From Gammaproteobacteria bacterium (GTDB taxonomy: Bacteria; Pseudomonadota; Gammaproteobacteria; Poriferisulfidales; GCA-002705445), in the NCBI GenBank assembly GCA_018675635.1, contig JABGXU010000008.1, positions 321,588 through 385,587 on the forward strand: DNA of 64,000 bases, in the 5' to 3' direction. The position numbers were made by a program, and so were the translations under genes. Below the pieces are notes generated by a model. That model worked only from the letters and a program-made list of their open reading frames with translations. It had not been told where the DNA came from and searched no databases. Positions 1-10,143 of the stretch are shown piece after piece; the stretch's first letter is position 1; every line of letters starts with the position of its first letter.

Positions 1-1
1 A

Positions 2-1141
2 TGGTGGTGTGTAATAAACGGTTATAATCATCCGGAACTAAATAAAGCAATAAAACAGCAAGTAGACAAATTTTCTCATATTATGTTTGGTGGGTTTACT
101 CATAATCCAGCAATACAGTTAGCAAAAAAAATAAATGAAATAACCCCATCAAGTTTACAAAAAGTTTTTTTCTCTGATTCTGGATCTGTATCTGTAGAAG
201 TTGCAATGAAATTCTCAATACAGTATTGGTATTCGCAAAATAAAACATCAAAGAAAAAATTTTTAACCGTTAAAAATGGTTATCATGGTGATACCATAGG
301 AACAATGTCAATAAGTGATCCTATAAATGGCATGCATTCAATTTTTAATAAATCATTATTAAAGCAGATTTATGTTGCTAAGCCAGAAGATGCTCGTTTA
401 TATAATAAAAAAACAAGTAAAAGCTTGCAGCAAATGGAAAATACTTTAAAAAAATTAAATTCAAGTATAGCGGCAGTAATAATTGAACCTATATTGCAGG
501 GGGCTGGAGGTATGAGAATTTATCATTCTGATTACTTGGTACAATTGAGGAAACTTTGTAATAAATATAATGTGTTATTAATTTTAGATGAAGTTGCGAC
601 TGGATTTGGAAGAACGGGAAAATTGTTTGGTTTTAATCATGCAAATATAGTCCCAGACATATTATGTTTAGGGAAGTCATTAACTGGTGGATACATGAGT
701 TTAGCTGCAACAGTGGTCACAAAAAAGATTGCAAAATCAATATCTGAAAAAGCACCTGGAATCTTTATGCATGGTCCTACATATATGGCGAACCCACTAG
801 CATGTTCTGTTGCTTTAGCTAACCTTAACTTATTATTTTCTTATGATTGGGAAAAAAATGTCAAAAGTATCGAGACAATTTTAAATGACGATCTTGAGAA
901 GATTTCAAAAAATAAAGCTGTTAAAGATTTTAGAGTTATTGGAGCTGTTGGTATTCTAGAAATGAAAGAGAAAGTAGATGTAGGATCTATACAAAAGAAA
1001 TTTGTTCAACATGGCATTTGGTTAAGGCCATTTTCAAATTTAATATATGTTATGCCACCATATATTATTTCAAAAAAAGAGTTAAAGTTTTTAATGAAGC
1101 AGCTTAATACTGTAATTAACATGGAATACAAAGACCTATAA
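2..1141 (+). CDS. bioA: Adenosylmethionine-8-amino-7-oxononanoate aminotransferase, 5' truncated by window edge
   Basis: Frame stays open upstream of the listed ATG (WWCVINGYNHPELNKAIKQQVDKFSHIMFGG...); class III aminotransferase motifs (LILDEVATGFGRTGKLFG, GKSLTGGYMSLAAT). Confidence 0.9.
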   Translation, partial: WWCVINGYNHPELNKAIKQQVDKFSHIMFGGFTHNPAIQLAKKINEITPSSLQKVFFSDSGSVSVEVAMKFSIQYWYSQNKTSKKKFLTVKNGYHGDTIGTMSISDPINGMHSIFNKSLLKQIYVAKPEDARLYNKKTSKSLQQMENTLKKLNSSIAAVIIEPILQGAGGMRIYHSDYLVQLRKLCNKYNVLLILDEVATGFGRTGKLFGFNHANIVPDILCLGKSLTGGYMSLAATVVTKKIAKSISEKAPGIFMHGPTYMANPLACSVALANLNLLFSYDWEKNVKSIETILNDDLEKISKNKAVKDFRVIGAVGILEMKEKVDVGSIQKKFVQHGIWLRPFSNLIYVMPPYIISKKELKFLMKQLNTVINMEYKDL

Positions 1142-1771
1142 TCTATACGACGTAAATTTCATTACGCCTGCTGCTATTTTCATTAATTTTTTTGTTGTTA
1201 AAGGTATTTCATTTGCACCAGACTTGTGAGCTTCTTTAGCATGATTTTCCTCATCACTTTTCATTTTTTTTAGAATTTTAATTGTCTTTTTGTCATTATC
1301 GGGTATTTTATTTATGTGAGAATCGAGATGACTAGCAACTTGTTTTTCTGTTTCTTCTATAAACCCTAAACCATTCTTATCGTTTGAAACGCTGGATAGT
1401 ATTCCTATTGCAACTGAACCAACAAACCAAAAAGGATTAAATATGCTAGTTCTTCCGTTTAGTTCCTCGATTCTTTTTCCGCACCATTCAAGATGATCTT
1501 TTTCCTCAGCTGCCATTTTCAACATCATTTCTTTTTGTATTTTAGTTTTTGCTGCTAAAGCATGACCTATATATAACCCTTGAGCAGCAACTTCACCAGA
1601 ATGATTGACTCTCATAAGGTTAACTACTAATTTTTTTTCTGTATTTGAAATTACAGTTTCCTTTGTATCTTTCGCTGGATATTTTCTTCCACTAGTTTTA
1701 ATATTAAAAAACATATTTATAAGATTATTTCCTTTTATAATTATTTTATCTACATCTGTATAATTTTTCAT
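1136..1771 (-). CDS. coq7: Ubiquinone biosynthesis hydroxylase Coq7 (demethoxyubiquinone hydroxylase, ferritin-like)
   Basis: LMRVNHSGEVAAQGLYIGH...EEKDHLEWC...SDEENHAKEA motifs. Confidence 0.9.
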   Translation of the reverse strand: MKNYTDVDKIIIKGNNLINMFFNIKTSGRKYPAKDTKETVISNTEKKLVVNLMRVNHSGEVAAQGLYIGHALAAKTKIQKEMMLKMAAEEKDHLEWCGKRIEELNGRTSIFNPFWFVGSVAIGILSSVSNDKNGLGFIEETEKQVASHLDSHINKIPDNDKKTIKILKKMKSDEENHAKEAHKSGANEIPLTTKKLMKIAAGVMKFTSYRL

Positions 1772-2952
1772 ATTGAGACTCGGGTGTTTAAAAATGTTAT
1801 AGGGTGCATAACTTGAACTTTATTAATATCATTAAGGTTTATTGAGTTAATAAAATTTAGTGAACAGCCAATATTATAAGTTAAGACCAAATCAATATTA
1901 TTTAATTTTATGAAATCAATTTTTGATTTAACCATATTTTCTGAATTCTCAGGATTATGTATTATATTTTGTGCTCCAGCTCCACAACAATAATTATCAT
2001 TGAATGTATGTATTTTAAGATTTGGAATTAGTTTTAAAATATTAAGTAAATTTGTAAAATTAATTTCAGCTGTTTTAGTTGTACATGGTTGGTGAACACA
2101 AATATTTTTATTAGTTTTTTTAAAATTAAGATTTTCTTTTTTATTTAATATGTCTAATATAAATGATGTGGCATCTTGGTAATTAATATCTTCTTTATGT
2201 TTATTTATAAATGCACTACACCCACTCGCATACCCTATTATTTTTTTATACTTTTTATTATTAAATTCTTTCATCATCTCATTATTGCATTTGATTCCTT
2301 TCTTTATTTTTCCATTATTATAGTCCAATGATCCACAGCATTTAATGTTATTTATTATTTCTGAATTTATATTATTTTTTCTTAGTAAACTTATGCAATT
2401 TTTTGCTACATTTTTTTCAAAAATACTGCTTGCACAACCTGTAAATATACCAATATTACTTTTTAAATCTAATTTATGAGATTTTGAAATATAAGAATTA
2501 TGTAGTTGTGTGTAGTTCATAAATTTAAATATTTTTTTATTAAATTTCTTTAGTGATTTTTTATTTAATAATGCAATACTAAAAATAATTATTTTTTTAA
2601 ATATATTGTTTGTTAAAAACAATGATATTAATTTTGATTTAGTTCTAAATATTATTTTTTGATTTTTAAAATATTTTTCTCTAGCAGTAGTTATTAATTC
2701 ATAAAAATTTATTTTTGCAGGGCAGACTGGTTCGCACGCTAAGCATAATGTGCATGAATTTATGTGTTCTAAGGCCGATTTGCTTGGTTCTAGCATAAAA
2801 TTATTAAGGCCATAAATAATTGATATTCTTCCTCTTGGTGATTCAGATTCATTATTGGTAATTTTGTAAGTTGGGCAATGTGTTAAGCACATACCACACA
2901 TGACACAATTGTCAGGGTTTAAGATCTTATAGTTTGTTTCTACATTTTTCAT
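1768..2952 (-). CDS. GlcF-like (Fe-S)-binding protein, CCG-domain, two 4Fe-4S motifs
   Basis: CVMCGMCLTHCPTYK, CTLCLACEPVCPA, CCGSLDYNNG and CCGAGAQN motifs. Confidence 0.75.
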   Translation of the reverse strand: MKNVETNYKILNPDNCVMCGMCLTHCPTYKITNNESESPRGRISIIYGLNNFMLEPSKSALEHINSCTLCLACEPVCPAKINFYELITTAREKYFKNQKIIFRTKSKLISLFLTNNIFKKIIIFSIALLNKKSLKKFNKKIFKFMNYTQLHNSYISKSHKLDLKSNIGIFTGCASSIFEKNVAKNCISLLRKNNINSEIINNIKCCGSLDYNNGKIKKGIKCNNEMMKEFNNKKYKKIIGYASGCSAFINKHKEDINYQDATSFILDILNKKENLNFKKTNKNICVHQPCTTKTAEINFTNLLNILKLIPNLKIHTFNDNYCCGAGAQNIIHNPENSENMVKSKIDFIKLNNIDLVLTYNIGCSLNFINSINLNDINKVQVMHPITFLNTRVSI

Positions 2953-2974
2953 TTTAATTAAAACCTAATTATAA

Positions 2975-3003
2975 TTGACATTTATATTATAATATAATAT
3001 AAT
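2975..3003 (+). promoter_or_regulatory. Consensus sigma70-type promoter TTGACA-N17-TATAAT
   Basis: TTGACA 2975-2980, 17-nt spacer, TATAAT 2998-3003, exact match in both hexamers. Confidence 0.6.
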
Positions 3004-3009
3004 TCTAAT

Positions 3010-3082
3010 ATATATGGATTTCCTCCAACCACTTTCATAAAGTGGTATTCAAGCGCAGACTTAATTTTCTGCGCTTTTTTTT
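3010..3082 (+). ncRNA. Candidate small RNA with two hairpins, the second an intrinsic terminator
   Basis: Consensus promoter upstream; hairpin CCACTTT-CAT-AAAGTGG (3029-3045); hairpin AAGCGCAGA...TCTGCGCTT (3051-3076) followed by T-run; lies between two minus-strand genes. Confidence 0.5.
3051..3082 (+). terminator. Rho-independent terminator
   Basis: 9-bp stem AAGCGCAGA/TCTGCGCTT followed by a T-run on the + strand only. Confidence 0.75.
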
Positions 3083-3437
3083 AGTTATATTTTTTGTGAA
3101 ATTTTCTTTTTTTACCTGATCTTTGCGTTATAACACCAAGAACACTAGATGTATCTTTAATTGAGATATCGTCAAAATTAGGGTTATGCGCTCTTAGAAT
3201 AATGTTTTTATCAATTTTTATTTCTCTTATTATAAGACTATTATTAGTTTCATAGAGTACATAATCCCCGTTTTTAGGGGTTATACTCGGATCTATTATA
3301 ATTATATGATCTATTTCAAATTCTGGAAACATACTTTGATCTAATATTCTTAATGCAAAAGGTTCACTAGCAGAGCAATTTTCGCCACTATTTAGAGAAT
3401 CTATAGCATTTATTGGGATTTCTTTAATTTCACTCAT
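3081..3437 (-). CDS. S24 (LexA/UmuD-like) peptidase-domain protein without HTH
   Basis: CSASEPFALRILDQSMFPEFEIDHIIIIDPS...GDYVLYE...IIREI resembles the S24 fold with an SM motif. Confidence 0.7.
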   Translation of the reverse strand: MSEIKEIPINAIDSLNSGENCSASEPFALRILDQSMFPEFEIDHIIIIDPSITPKNGDYVLYETNNSLIIREIKIDKNIILRAHNPNFDDISIKDTSSVLGVITQRSGKKRKFHKKYN

Positions 3438-3545
3438 AGTTATGTTTATATCATATCTTATTTGTATTTTATTGGTATATCCCCAAAAAACATATTTATT
3501 CAGTATGTATAACGTATAAAGCTATATTTAAAAAATTTAGATAGT

Positions 3546-3565
3546 TTGTTCACAGGTTATTCACA
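3546..3565 (+). promoter_or_regulatory. DnaA box TTATTCACA (3557-3565) plus one-mismatch box TTGTTCACA (3546-3554)
   Basis: Match to TTATNCACA upstream of nrdA. Confidence 0.5.
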
Positions 3566-3582
3566 TTATAATCAATGGTTAA

Positions 3583-3630
3583 ACACAGCATATTGTGCTT
3601 GACTAGCATGGTAAACACATCTTATAGTGG
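3583..3630 (+). promoter_or_regulatory. Pair of NrdR boxes upstream of nrdAB
   Basis: acacagcatattgtgc (3583-3598) and acacatcttatagtgg (3615-3630), 32 bp start-to-start (about three helical turns). Confidence 0.75.
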
Positions 3631-3673
3631 TAATATAAAAATAATAGAAAAGAAAAAAATAGGTTGAGGAAAA

Positions 3674-6547
3674 ATGGATAAAAATGAACCAGATTTAGGT
3701 TTAGGAGTTTCAAAAATTGCTTCAGGAGCGGTTTTACAAAGCTCACAGAATATCGGTGATCTAAGCGTTACAGCCCCTGGTAAATTTAGAGTTGTGAGAA
3801 GGAATGGTAGCTTAGCTTCTTTTGATATTGACAAAATATCTGTTGCAATGACAAAAGCTTTTTTAGCAGTAGAAGGAACTCAAGCTGCTGCATCATCTAG
3901 AATTCACCAAATAGTTTCAGAATTAACCGATAATGTTTTTAATGCTTTGTCTAGGAATATCCCAGACGGAGGAACTTTTCATATTGAAGATATTCAAGAT
4001 CAGGTAGAACTGGCTTTAATGAGAGGATGTCACCAGAAGGTGGCTAGGTCATATGTTCTTTATAGGGAACAAAGAAATTCAGAGAGATTGATAGACCAGA
4101 CTTCTGTTGCGGAAACTAGTAGTGAAGAAAAAATTATAATTAATGTAACTAAGGGTGAAGGTAAATCTCCATTAGATACAGAAAGATTAAATACTATTAT
4201 TTCTGAAGCATGTTATGAAATTGAGGATGTATCTTCAGAACCTATAGTGTCAGAATTACATAAAAATATTTATGATGGAATAACGCAATCAGATGTTTCT
4301 GTTGCTTTAATAATGTCATCAAGAGTATTAATTGAAAGAGAACCAAATTATACATATGTAACTGCAAGACTTTTACTTGATAGTTTGAGGACAGAAGCAT
4401 TAAGTTTTATTTATGAAAAAGATATGTCAGTAACTTTCAAGCAAATGAAAGATGTTTATAAAGATTATTTTAAGAAATATCTTAAGAAGGCTTGTGATTT
4501 AGAATTACTAGATGAAAATTTAATTAATAAATATGATTTAGATATTCTAGTTGAAGCAATAGATGCTGATAGAGACTTACAGTTTACATATCTAGGACTT
4601 CAAACACTTTATGATAGATATTTTATTCAAACAAACGATACTAAGATAGAACTTCCTCAAGCTTTTTTCATGAGGGTTGCAATGGGACTTGCAAATAACG
4701 AAGAAAACAAGGAAGAAAAAGCTATAGAGTTTTACCGTTTATTATCTTCTTTTGATTTTATGAGCTCAACGCCAACTTTGTTTAACTCTGGCACCTTACG
4801 CCCGCAGCTCTCATCATGTTATTTAAGTACTATTCCTGATGATCTGCGTGGTATTTTTGAAGCAATTACTGATGACGCATTACTATCAAAATTTGCTGGT
4901 GGCTTAGGAAATGATTGGTCTAGAGTTAGAAGTATGGGTACCTATATAAAAGGAACTAATGGAAAGTCTCAAGGCATTGTTCCATTTTTAAAGGTTGCAA
5001 ATGATACAGCAGTTGCTGTTAATCAGGGTGGCAAAAGAAAAGGGGCAATGTGTGCTTATCTAGAAACTTGGCATTTAGATATAGAAGAATTTTTAGATTT
5101 AAGAAAAAATACTGGTGACGATAGAAGAAGAACGCATGATATGAATACAGCAAATTGGATACCAGATCTTTTTATGAAAAGAGTAGTGGAAGAGCAACCA
5201 TGGACCTTGTTTTCTCCTGCGGAAACTCCTGAGTTACACGAGCTATCTGGCTTAGAATTTGAGAAGAAGTATCAAGAATATGAAGAATTAGCAAAAAATG
5301 GAAAAATAAAAAATTATAAACAAATCCCAGCTATTAATTTATGGAAAAAAATGCTTGGAATGTTGTTCGAGACAGGACATCCTTGGATTACATTTAAAGA
5401 TCCTTGTAATATAAGATCACCTCAATCACATACAGGGGTTGTGCACTCTTCAAATCTTTGCACAGAAATAACGTTAAATACATCCGATGATGAAATTGCT
5501 GTCTGCAATCTTGGTTCAGTAAATTTATCAGCACATATTGATGAAAACGGTTTAATGGTAGAGAAGCTAGAAAAAACTATTAATACCGCAATGCGTATGT
5601 TAGATAACGTGATTGATTATAACTATTATAGTGTTGATAAGGCGAAAAATTCTAATGCAAAACATAGACCAGTAGGTCTAGGGCTAATGGGTTTTCAAGA
5701 TGCCTTATATAAACTAGAAATTCCTTATTCAAGTGAAGAAGCAATCAAATTTGCTGACGAATCTATGGAATACATTAGTTACTTTGCTATTAAAGCTTCA
5801 ACTGATTTAGCTGAAGAAAGAGGATCATATGAGTCTTTTAATGGTTCGCTTTGGTCACAAGGAATTCTACCTATAGATTCAATTCATCTTTTAGAAAAAA
5901 CAAGGAAAAAATATATATCAGTTGATAAATCATCCAATTTAGATTGGAAATCTTTAAGAGAAAGAGTAAGAACTATTGGAATGAGAAATTCTAATACTAT
6001 GGCAATTGCTCCAACTGCAACAATCTCAAATATAACTGGTGTTACACAAAGTATAGAGCCGACTTATCAAAATCTATATGTTAAATCAAACTTATCTGGA
6101 GAATTTACTGTAATTAATCTTTCTTTAGTAAACGATCTTAAGAAAAGAGATTTATGGGATGAAGTAATGGTAAATGATCTAAAATATTTTGATGGTAATT
6201 TGAAATCGATAGATAGAATTCCAGAAGAAATCAGAGCATTGTATGCAACTGCATTTGAATTAGACGCTCGCTGGTTAATTGAAGCAGCATCTAGGCGTCA
6301 AAAATGGATTGATCAAGGGCAATCATTAAATTTATATATGGCTGAGCCTTCAGGACCTAAGCTTGATAATTTGTACAAATTAGCTTGGGTTAGAGGATTG
6401 AAGACAACTTATTATTTAAGAACAATGGGTGCAACACATGTTGAAAAAAGCACAATGGCTGACGGCAAATTAAATGCTGTTGATAAAGATAACGAAGCAA
6501 TCAATGTTTGCTCAATATTAGATCCTGACTGCGAAGCATGTCAGTAA
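3674..6547 (+). CDS. nrdA: Class Ia ribonucleoside-diphosphate reductase alpha subunit with two N-terminal ATP-cone domains
   Basis: [21 protein letters not shown]-cone, a second ATP-cone-like segment, SSCYL, NLCTEI, C-terminal CEACQ; adjacent nrdB. Confidence 0.95.
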   Translation: MDKNEPDLGLGVSKIASGAVLQSSQNIGDLSVTAPGKFRVVRRNGSLASFDIDKISVAMTKAFLAVEGTQAAASSRIHQIVSELTDNVFNALSRNIPDGGTFHIEDIQDQVELALMRGCHQKVARSYVLYREQRNSERLIDQTSVAETSSEEKIIINVTKGEGKSPLDTERLNTIISEACYEIEDVSSEPIVSELHKNIYDGITQSDVSVALIMSSRVLIEREPNYTYVTARLLLDSLRTEALSFIYEKDMSVTFKQMKDVYKDYFKKYLKKACDLELLDENLINKYDLDILVEAIDADRDLQFTYLGLQTLYDRYFIQTNDTKIELPQAFFMRVAMGLANNEENKEEKAIEFYRLLSSFDFMSSTPTLFNSGTLRPQLSSCYLSTIPDDLRGIFEAITDDALLSKFAGGLGNDWSRVRSMGTYIKGTNGKSQGIVPFLKVANDTAVAVNQGGKRKGAMCAYLETWHLDIEEFLDLRKNTGDDRRRTHDMNTANWIPDLFMKRVVEEQPWTLFSPAETPELHELSGLEFEKKYQEYEELAKNGKIKNYKQIPAINLWKKMLGMLFETGHPWITFKDPCNIRSPQSHTGVVHSSNLCTEITLNTSDDEIAVCNLGSVNLSAHIDENGLMVEKLEKTINTAMRMLDNVIDYNYYSVDKAKNSNAKHRPVGLGLMGFQDALYKLEIPYSSEEAIKFADESMEYISYFAIKASTDLAEERGSYESFNGSLWSQGILPIDSIHLLEKTRKKYISVDKSSNLDWKSLRERVRTIGMRNSNTMAIAPTATISNITGVTQSIEPTYQNLYVKSNLSGEFTVINLSLVNDLKKRDLWDEVMVNDLKYFDGNLKSIDRIPEEIRALYATAFELDARWLIEAASRRQKWIDQGQSLNLYMAEPSGPKLDNLYKLAWVRGLKTTYYLRTMGATHVEKSTMADGKLNAVDKDNEAINVCSILDPDCEACQ

Positions 6548-6563
6548 TTTTAGGAGATATATT

Positions 6564-7730
6564 ATGTCATTATTATGGGACGACCCAATAGCACAAACAT
6601 TAGAACCTGTTAAAGAGACAAAGGATGATAAGAAATCTTCACGTAAGATTGAAGTTTCAAATCAAACAGACGCAGTAGTAGGCCTAACTGGTTTTGAAGA
6701 TATACAGACGGGCGCCGGAAGAATTCAAGTTGACGATAAGAAAATTATAAATTGTAGAGCTGATTTAAATCAATTAGTTCCGTTTAAGTATGATTGGGCT
6801 TGGAGTAAGTACCTTTCTGCTTGTAACAATCATTGGATGCCACAAGAAATTAATATGACATCTGATATCGAGCTATGGAAAAGTGAAGATGGTTTAACAG
6901 ACGATGAAAGAATGGTAATTGAAAGAAATTTAGGTTTTTTCTCAACAGCTGATTCACTAGTTGCTAATAATTTAGTCCTCGCTGTTTATAAACATATTAC
7001 TAACCCAGAGTGTAGACAGTATTTGCTAAGGCAAGCATTTGAAGAAGCCATACATACCCATGCTTATCAATACTGTATTGAATCATTAGGTTTAGATGAA
7101 GGAAGATTGTTTAATATGTATCGCGAGGTTCCTTCAGTAGCTACAAAATCGCAATGGGCATTACCATATACTCAAAGTTTAGGAGATATAAATTTTAAAA
7201 CTGGAACACCAGAAAATGATCAAAGACTCTTAAGGGATTTAATTGCATTTTATGTTGTGTTCGAAGGTATATTTTTCTATGTTGGATTTACACAAATCCT
7301 ATCAATGGGCAGAAGAAATAAAATGACAGGAGTTGCTGAGCAGTTTCAATATATTCTGAGAGATGAATCCATGCATATGAATTTTGGAATAGATGTAATT
7401 AATCAAATTAAAGTTGAAAATCCACACTTGTGGACCGAAGATTTTAAGAAAGATATGGTTAAATTAGTTTTAGAGGGTGTTGAATTAGAAACTAAGTATG
7501 CTTATGACACATTACCAAGAGGAATTTTGGGATTAAACGCTCCTATGTTCGAAGAATATCTTCATTACATTGCAAATAGAAGGCTAGCCCAAATTGGATT
7601 GCCTGAGGAATTTGTGGGCGCAAAAAATCCATTCCCTTGGATGTCTGAAGTTTTAGATCTTAAGAAAGAAAAGAATTTTTTTGAAACAAGAGTAACCGAA
7701 TACCAAACTGGCGGAGCATTAAGTTGGTAA
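6564..7730 (+). CDS. nrdB: Ribonucleoside-diphosphate reductase beta subunit
   Basis: R2 motifs [17 protein letters not shown] and [10 protein letters not shown]. Confidence 0.95.
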   Translation: MSLLWDDPIAQTLEPVKETKDDKKSSRKIEVSNQTDAVVGLTGFEDIQTGAGRIQVDDKKIINCRADLNQLVPFKYDWAWSKYLSACNNHWMPQEINMTSDIELWKSEDGLTDDERMVIERNLGFFSTADSLVANNLVLAVYKHITNPECRQYLLRQAFEEAIHTHAYQYCIESLGLDEGRLFNMYREVPSVATKSQWALPYTQSLGDINFKTGTPENDQRLLRDLIAFYVVFEGIFFYVGFTQILSMGRRNKMTGVAEQFQYILRDESMHMNFGIDVINQIKVENPHLWTEDFKKDMVKLVLEGVELETKYAYDTLPRGILGLNAPMFEEYLHYIANRRLAQIGLPEEFVGAKNPFPWMSEVLDLKKEKNFFETRVTEYQTGGALSW

Positions 7731-7757
7731 ATTTTTTTATCTGACTCCTGGACCTCT

Positions 7758-7778
7758 AGCAAGGGATTGCTTTTTTTT
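7758..7778 (+). terminator. Intrinsic terminator after nrdB
   Basis: AGCAA-GGGA-TTGCT hairpin followed by a T-run. Confidence 0.6.
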
Positions 7779-7795
7779 AGGTAATAAAAATATAG

Positions 7796-8746
7796 TTATT
7801 TAAAATATATTCTTTTAATATCAAATCCATATTGTTTATCAAGGAGATTTAATACCCCTTTGTCGCCTAATAAATGTAAAGCGCCAACGCAAACAAATGT
7901 ACCACCTCGTCCTTTGTGCCTATCTAATCCATATAAAAAAGGCATTTGCATGTAATGGGCCATAACAATATTTCTGATATAAACTGAATGTTTTAAATAT
8001 ACATCTAAATGTTTGTTAGGAAATATTATGTTTTTATCAACAAAGCTTGTGCTAGCATCCATTAAAGCTTCCAGATCTTCTTCAAGATAGGCTGTTACCA
8101 TTTTATCAAGGGCATTTTGAATATTAGGAAAATGCAGTATTTTAGCTTTTAATAACTCAACTTGTGAATCCATCGGCATAGCATAGAAAGCTGCTAATAA
8201 TTCCTCGGGAGACTCAATTTGATAGATTTCTTTATTCTGAATACTAGCAAGATCTAATAATTTATGATCAACGATAGGCCCAGAATGTTTCGATTTAGCA
8301 GCAATACTAAACATTGCAGCCCAAGGCTTGATTCGTGTAGCATAATCTTTATTAACACCGTTTTTAGTAAGAATTTCAAAAACTTCATTTGCCGTTTTTT
8401 TACCAGCCACATCGGCTAAAGTTTTATTTTCAAACATCATTCTTCCTTTGATATTTTCAAACCCATGATAAGGGTTCCATAAGTGACTACTAGGAAAAGC
8501 TTCAATTGAATAACCAAAAGAATTATCAAAAATATCTATTACCTTCTTATTGAGTCGTGTAACTTTTTCATCATTCATATGAATTGTTCCATATATGTGA
8601 CCAAGCACTTCTCCATTTTTACTTACTTCCCAGAAAAGGCCTTTAGTATATGGAGATGAATTATAAAAATATATTCCTGAAAAAATTGAGATAATTATTG
8701 CTGTTATACATGTATATTGTATTTTTTTACTGAAATTTTTGAACAT
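7796..8746 (-). CDS. TraB/GumN family protein with N-terminal membrane anchor/signal
   Basis: LFWEVSKNGEVLGHIYGTIHMND; C-terminal FVCVGALHLLGDKGVLNLL. Confidence 0.8.
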   Translation of the reverse strand: MFKNFSKKIQYTCITAIIISIFSGIYFYNSSPYTKGLFWEVSKNGEVLGHIYGTIHMNDEKVTRLNKKVIDIFDNSFGYSIEAFPSSHLWNPYHGFENIKGRMMFENKTLADVAGKKTANEVFEILTKNGVNKDYATRIKPWAAMFSIAAKSKHSGPIVDHKLLDLASIQNKEIYQIESPEELLAAFYAMPMDSQVELLKAKILHFPNIQNALDKMVTAYLEEDLEALMDASTSFVDKNIIFPNKHLDVYLKHSVYIRNIVMAHYMQMPFLYGLDRHKGRGGTFVCVGALHLLGDKGVLNLLDKQYGFDIKRIYFK

Positions 8747-8792
8747 AATTATTATCCTAATTTTGTTGATTTCACATTATAACTGATTCCAT

Positions 8793-8826
8793 AAAAAAAA
8801 CGCCCTTTTAAAGGGGCGTTTTTGTC
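8793..8826 (-). terminator. Intrinsic terminator (bidirectional in form) downstream of the alkB-like gene
   Basis: aaaaaaaacgcccttttaaaggggcgttttt. Confidence 0.75.
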
Positions 8827-8844
8827 TAACAAGTTCTAGATAGA

Positions 8845-9996
8845 TTAACCTGTATAACCAGCAATTTTATTCATCTCACCAGCAATTTTAAGTTCACCTT
8901 CTGAAGCTTGTTCTTTATCCCACTTAGCTAATTGTTTATTCATATATGCGTGGAATAAAGGTGGTAATAGAGCTATTGCAAATAATGTAAAGTAACCATT
9001 ACCGCAGTTAGGCGATCCAACTTCATCTAATTCCCAGAAGTGTGTTTCACCTCTGTCATGATGATCACCTTGCCTACCAATTTCTATAAAGAACCAACTT
9101 GTGAACATTGTTGAGTTGTCCCAGCTGTGTCTATAATCAATTGGTGAACCAGTTTCTCTAATTAAACCGTAGTGCTCCATATAGTTTAGTGCTTCTAACT
9201 CAAAGTTAGATACTAACCATATTAAAGCCATACATGCTATACCTGTCCATGCACCTACGTACCAGAATAATGCGATAGTTGGTAATGCCATTGCATAACC
9301 TCTAATCCATCTGTTTTGCCATGACAAGAAAGGCACTCCTAATCTTTTTAAACGTTGTTTTTCCATTATGTATAGAAATTTACTTTGTCCAAAGTAAGAT
9401 TTAGCTAGATGAGAATATAAGCTTCTTCCTCTTGGAGCTGTAGCAGGATCGTTTTCACATCCTAACTCTAAGTGATGATTATATACGTGAGCGTAGCAGA
9501 AATGCGCAGAACCACTTAATGCCATCATCCATCTTGCGATTACAAAACTAAACCCTTTTGTATGAGCTAGCTCATGACCATAGATAATTCCAATCCCTGC
9601 AAATATACCTGTAGATACAACTGCACCAAGTAATTGTGATCCAGTTATGCCTGTGTAGTATGCCATTCCTAAGAATGTTGATGTTGCGCCTGTATACTCA
9701 ACACCATTTACATATTGAAAAATTCTCCATGCAATAGCTACTTGTAACATAACAAATACAGCTAACATAAAATACATTGTGATGTTGTGCAATAGCGCAT
9801 TAGCATTTGTATCGCCATTTTCATCAAATCCAGCACCATTAGTTTGAGCAGGAGATGTAGTGTCAACAATAATACCAACACCTAATAAGAACACACCTGT
9901 CCATACCCAAGGCCCGCCAGCAACTACACCAAACAATGATGCAAGAATTAAAAGCGGTGCTAGATAATATCTAGCGTTTATTAAAAATTTATTCAT
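8845..9996 (-). CDS. AlkB-like membrane di-iron hydroxylase (alkane 1-monooxygenase family, divergent)
   Basis: HELAHT, HVYNHH, NYMEHYG and RQGDHHDRGE motifs with multiple TM segments; strong SD (aaggagg). Confidence 0.85.
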   Translation of the reverse strand: MNKFLINARYYLAPLLILASLFGVVAGGPWVWTGVFLLGVGIIVDTTSPAQTNGAGFDENGDTNANALLHNITMYFMLAVFVMLQVAIAWRIFQYVNGVEYTGATSTFLGMAYYTGITGSQLLGAVVSTGIFAGIGIIYGHELAHTKGFSFVIARWMMALSGSAHFCYAHVYNHHLELGCENDPATAPRGRSLYSHLAKSYFGQSKFLYIMEKQRLKRLGVPFLSWQNRWIRGYAMALPTIALFWYVGAWTGIACMALIWLVSNFELEALNYMEHYGLIRETGSPIDYRHSWDNSTMFTSWFFIEIGRQGDHHDRGETHFWELDEVGSPNCGNGYFTLFAIALLPPLFHAYMNKQLAKWDKEQASEGELKIAGEMNKIAGYTG

Positions 9997-10114
9997 TTCG
10001 TCCTCCTTATAGACTGAATGAAAAGTACTAGTTCAGTATAACAAACTCACAAGGAAAGAAAATATTTTTTTACACCTTTGATAACCAATTGTTATGGACA
10101 ATAACTTTACAAAT

Positions 10115-10143
10115 AGTATAAATTTTTATATAATTCTAGACAA
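10115..10143 (-). promoter_or_regulatory. Predicted sigma70-type promoter of the alkB-like gene, TTGTCT-N17-TATACT
   Basis: Reverse complement of AGACAA 10138-10143 and AGTATA 10115-10120 with 17-nt spacer. Confidence 0.5.

Noticed and set aside
3622-3834. Minus-strand 70-aa ORF
   Set aside because: Antisense to the nrdA start and promoter; no recognisable protein features.
3674-6547. 957-aa NrdA as an unusual fusion
   Set aside because: The extra length is explained by two tandem ATP-cone domains, an architecture already known (for example in Pseudomonas aeruginosa NrdA).
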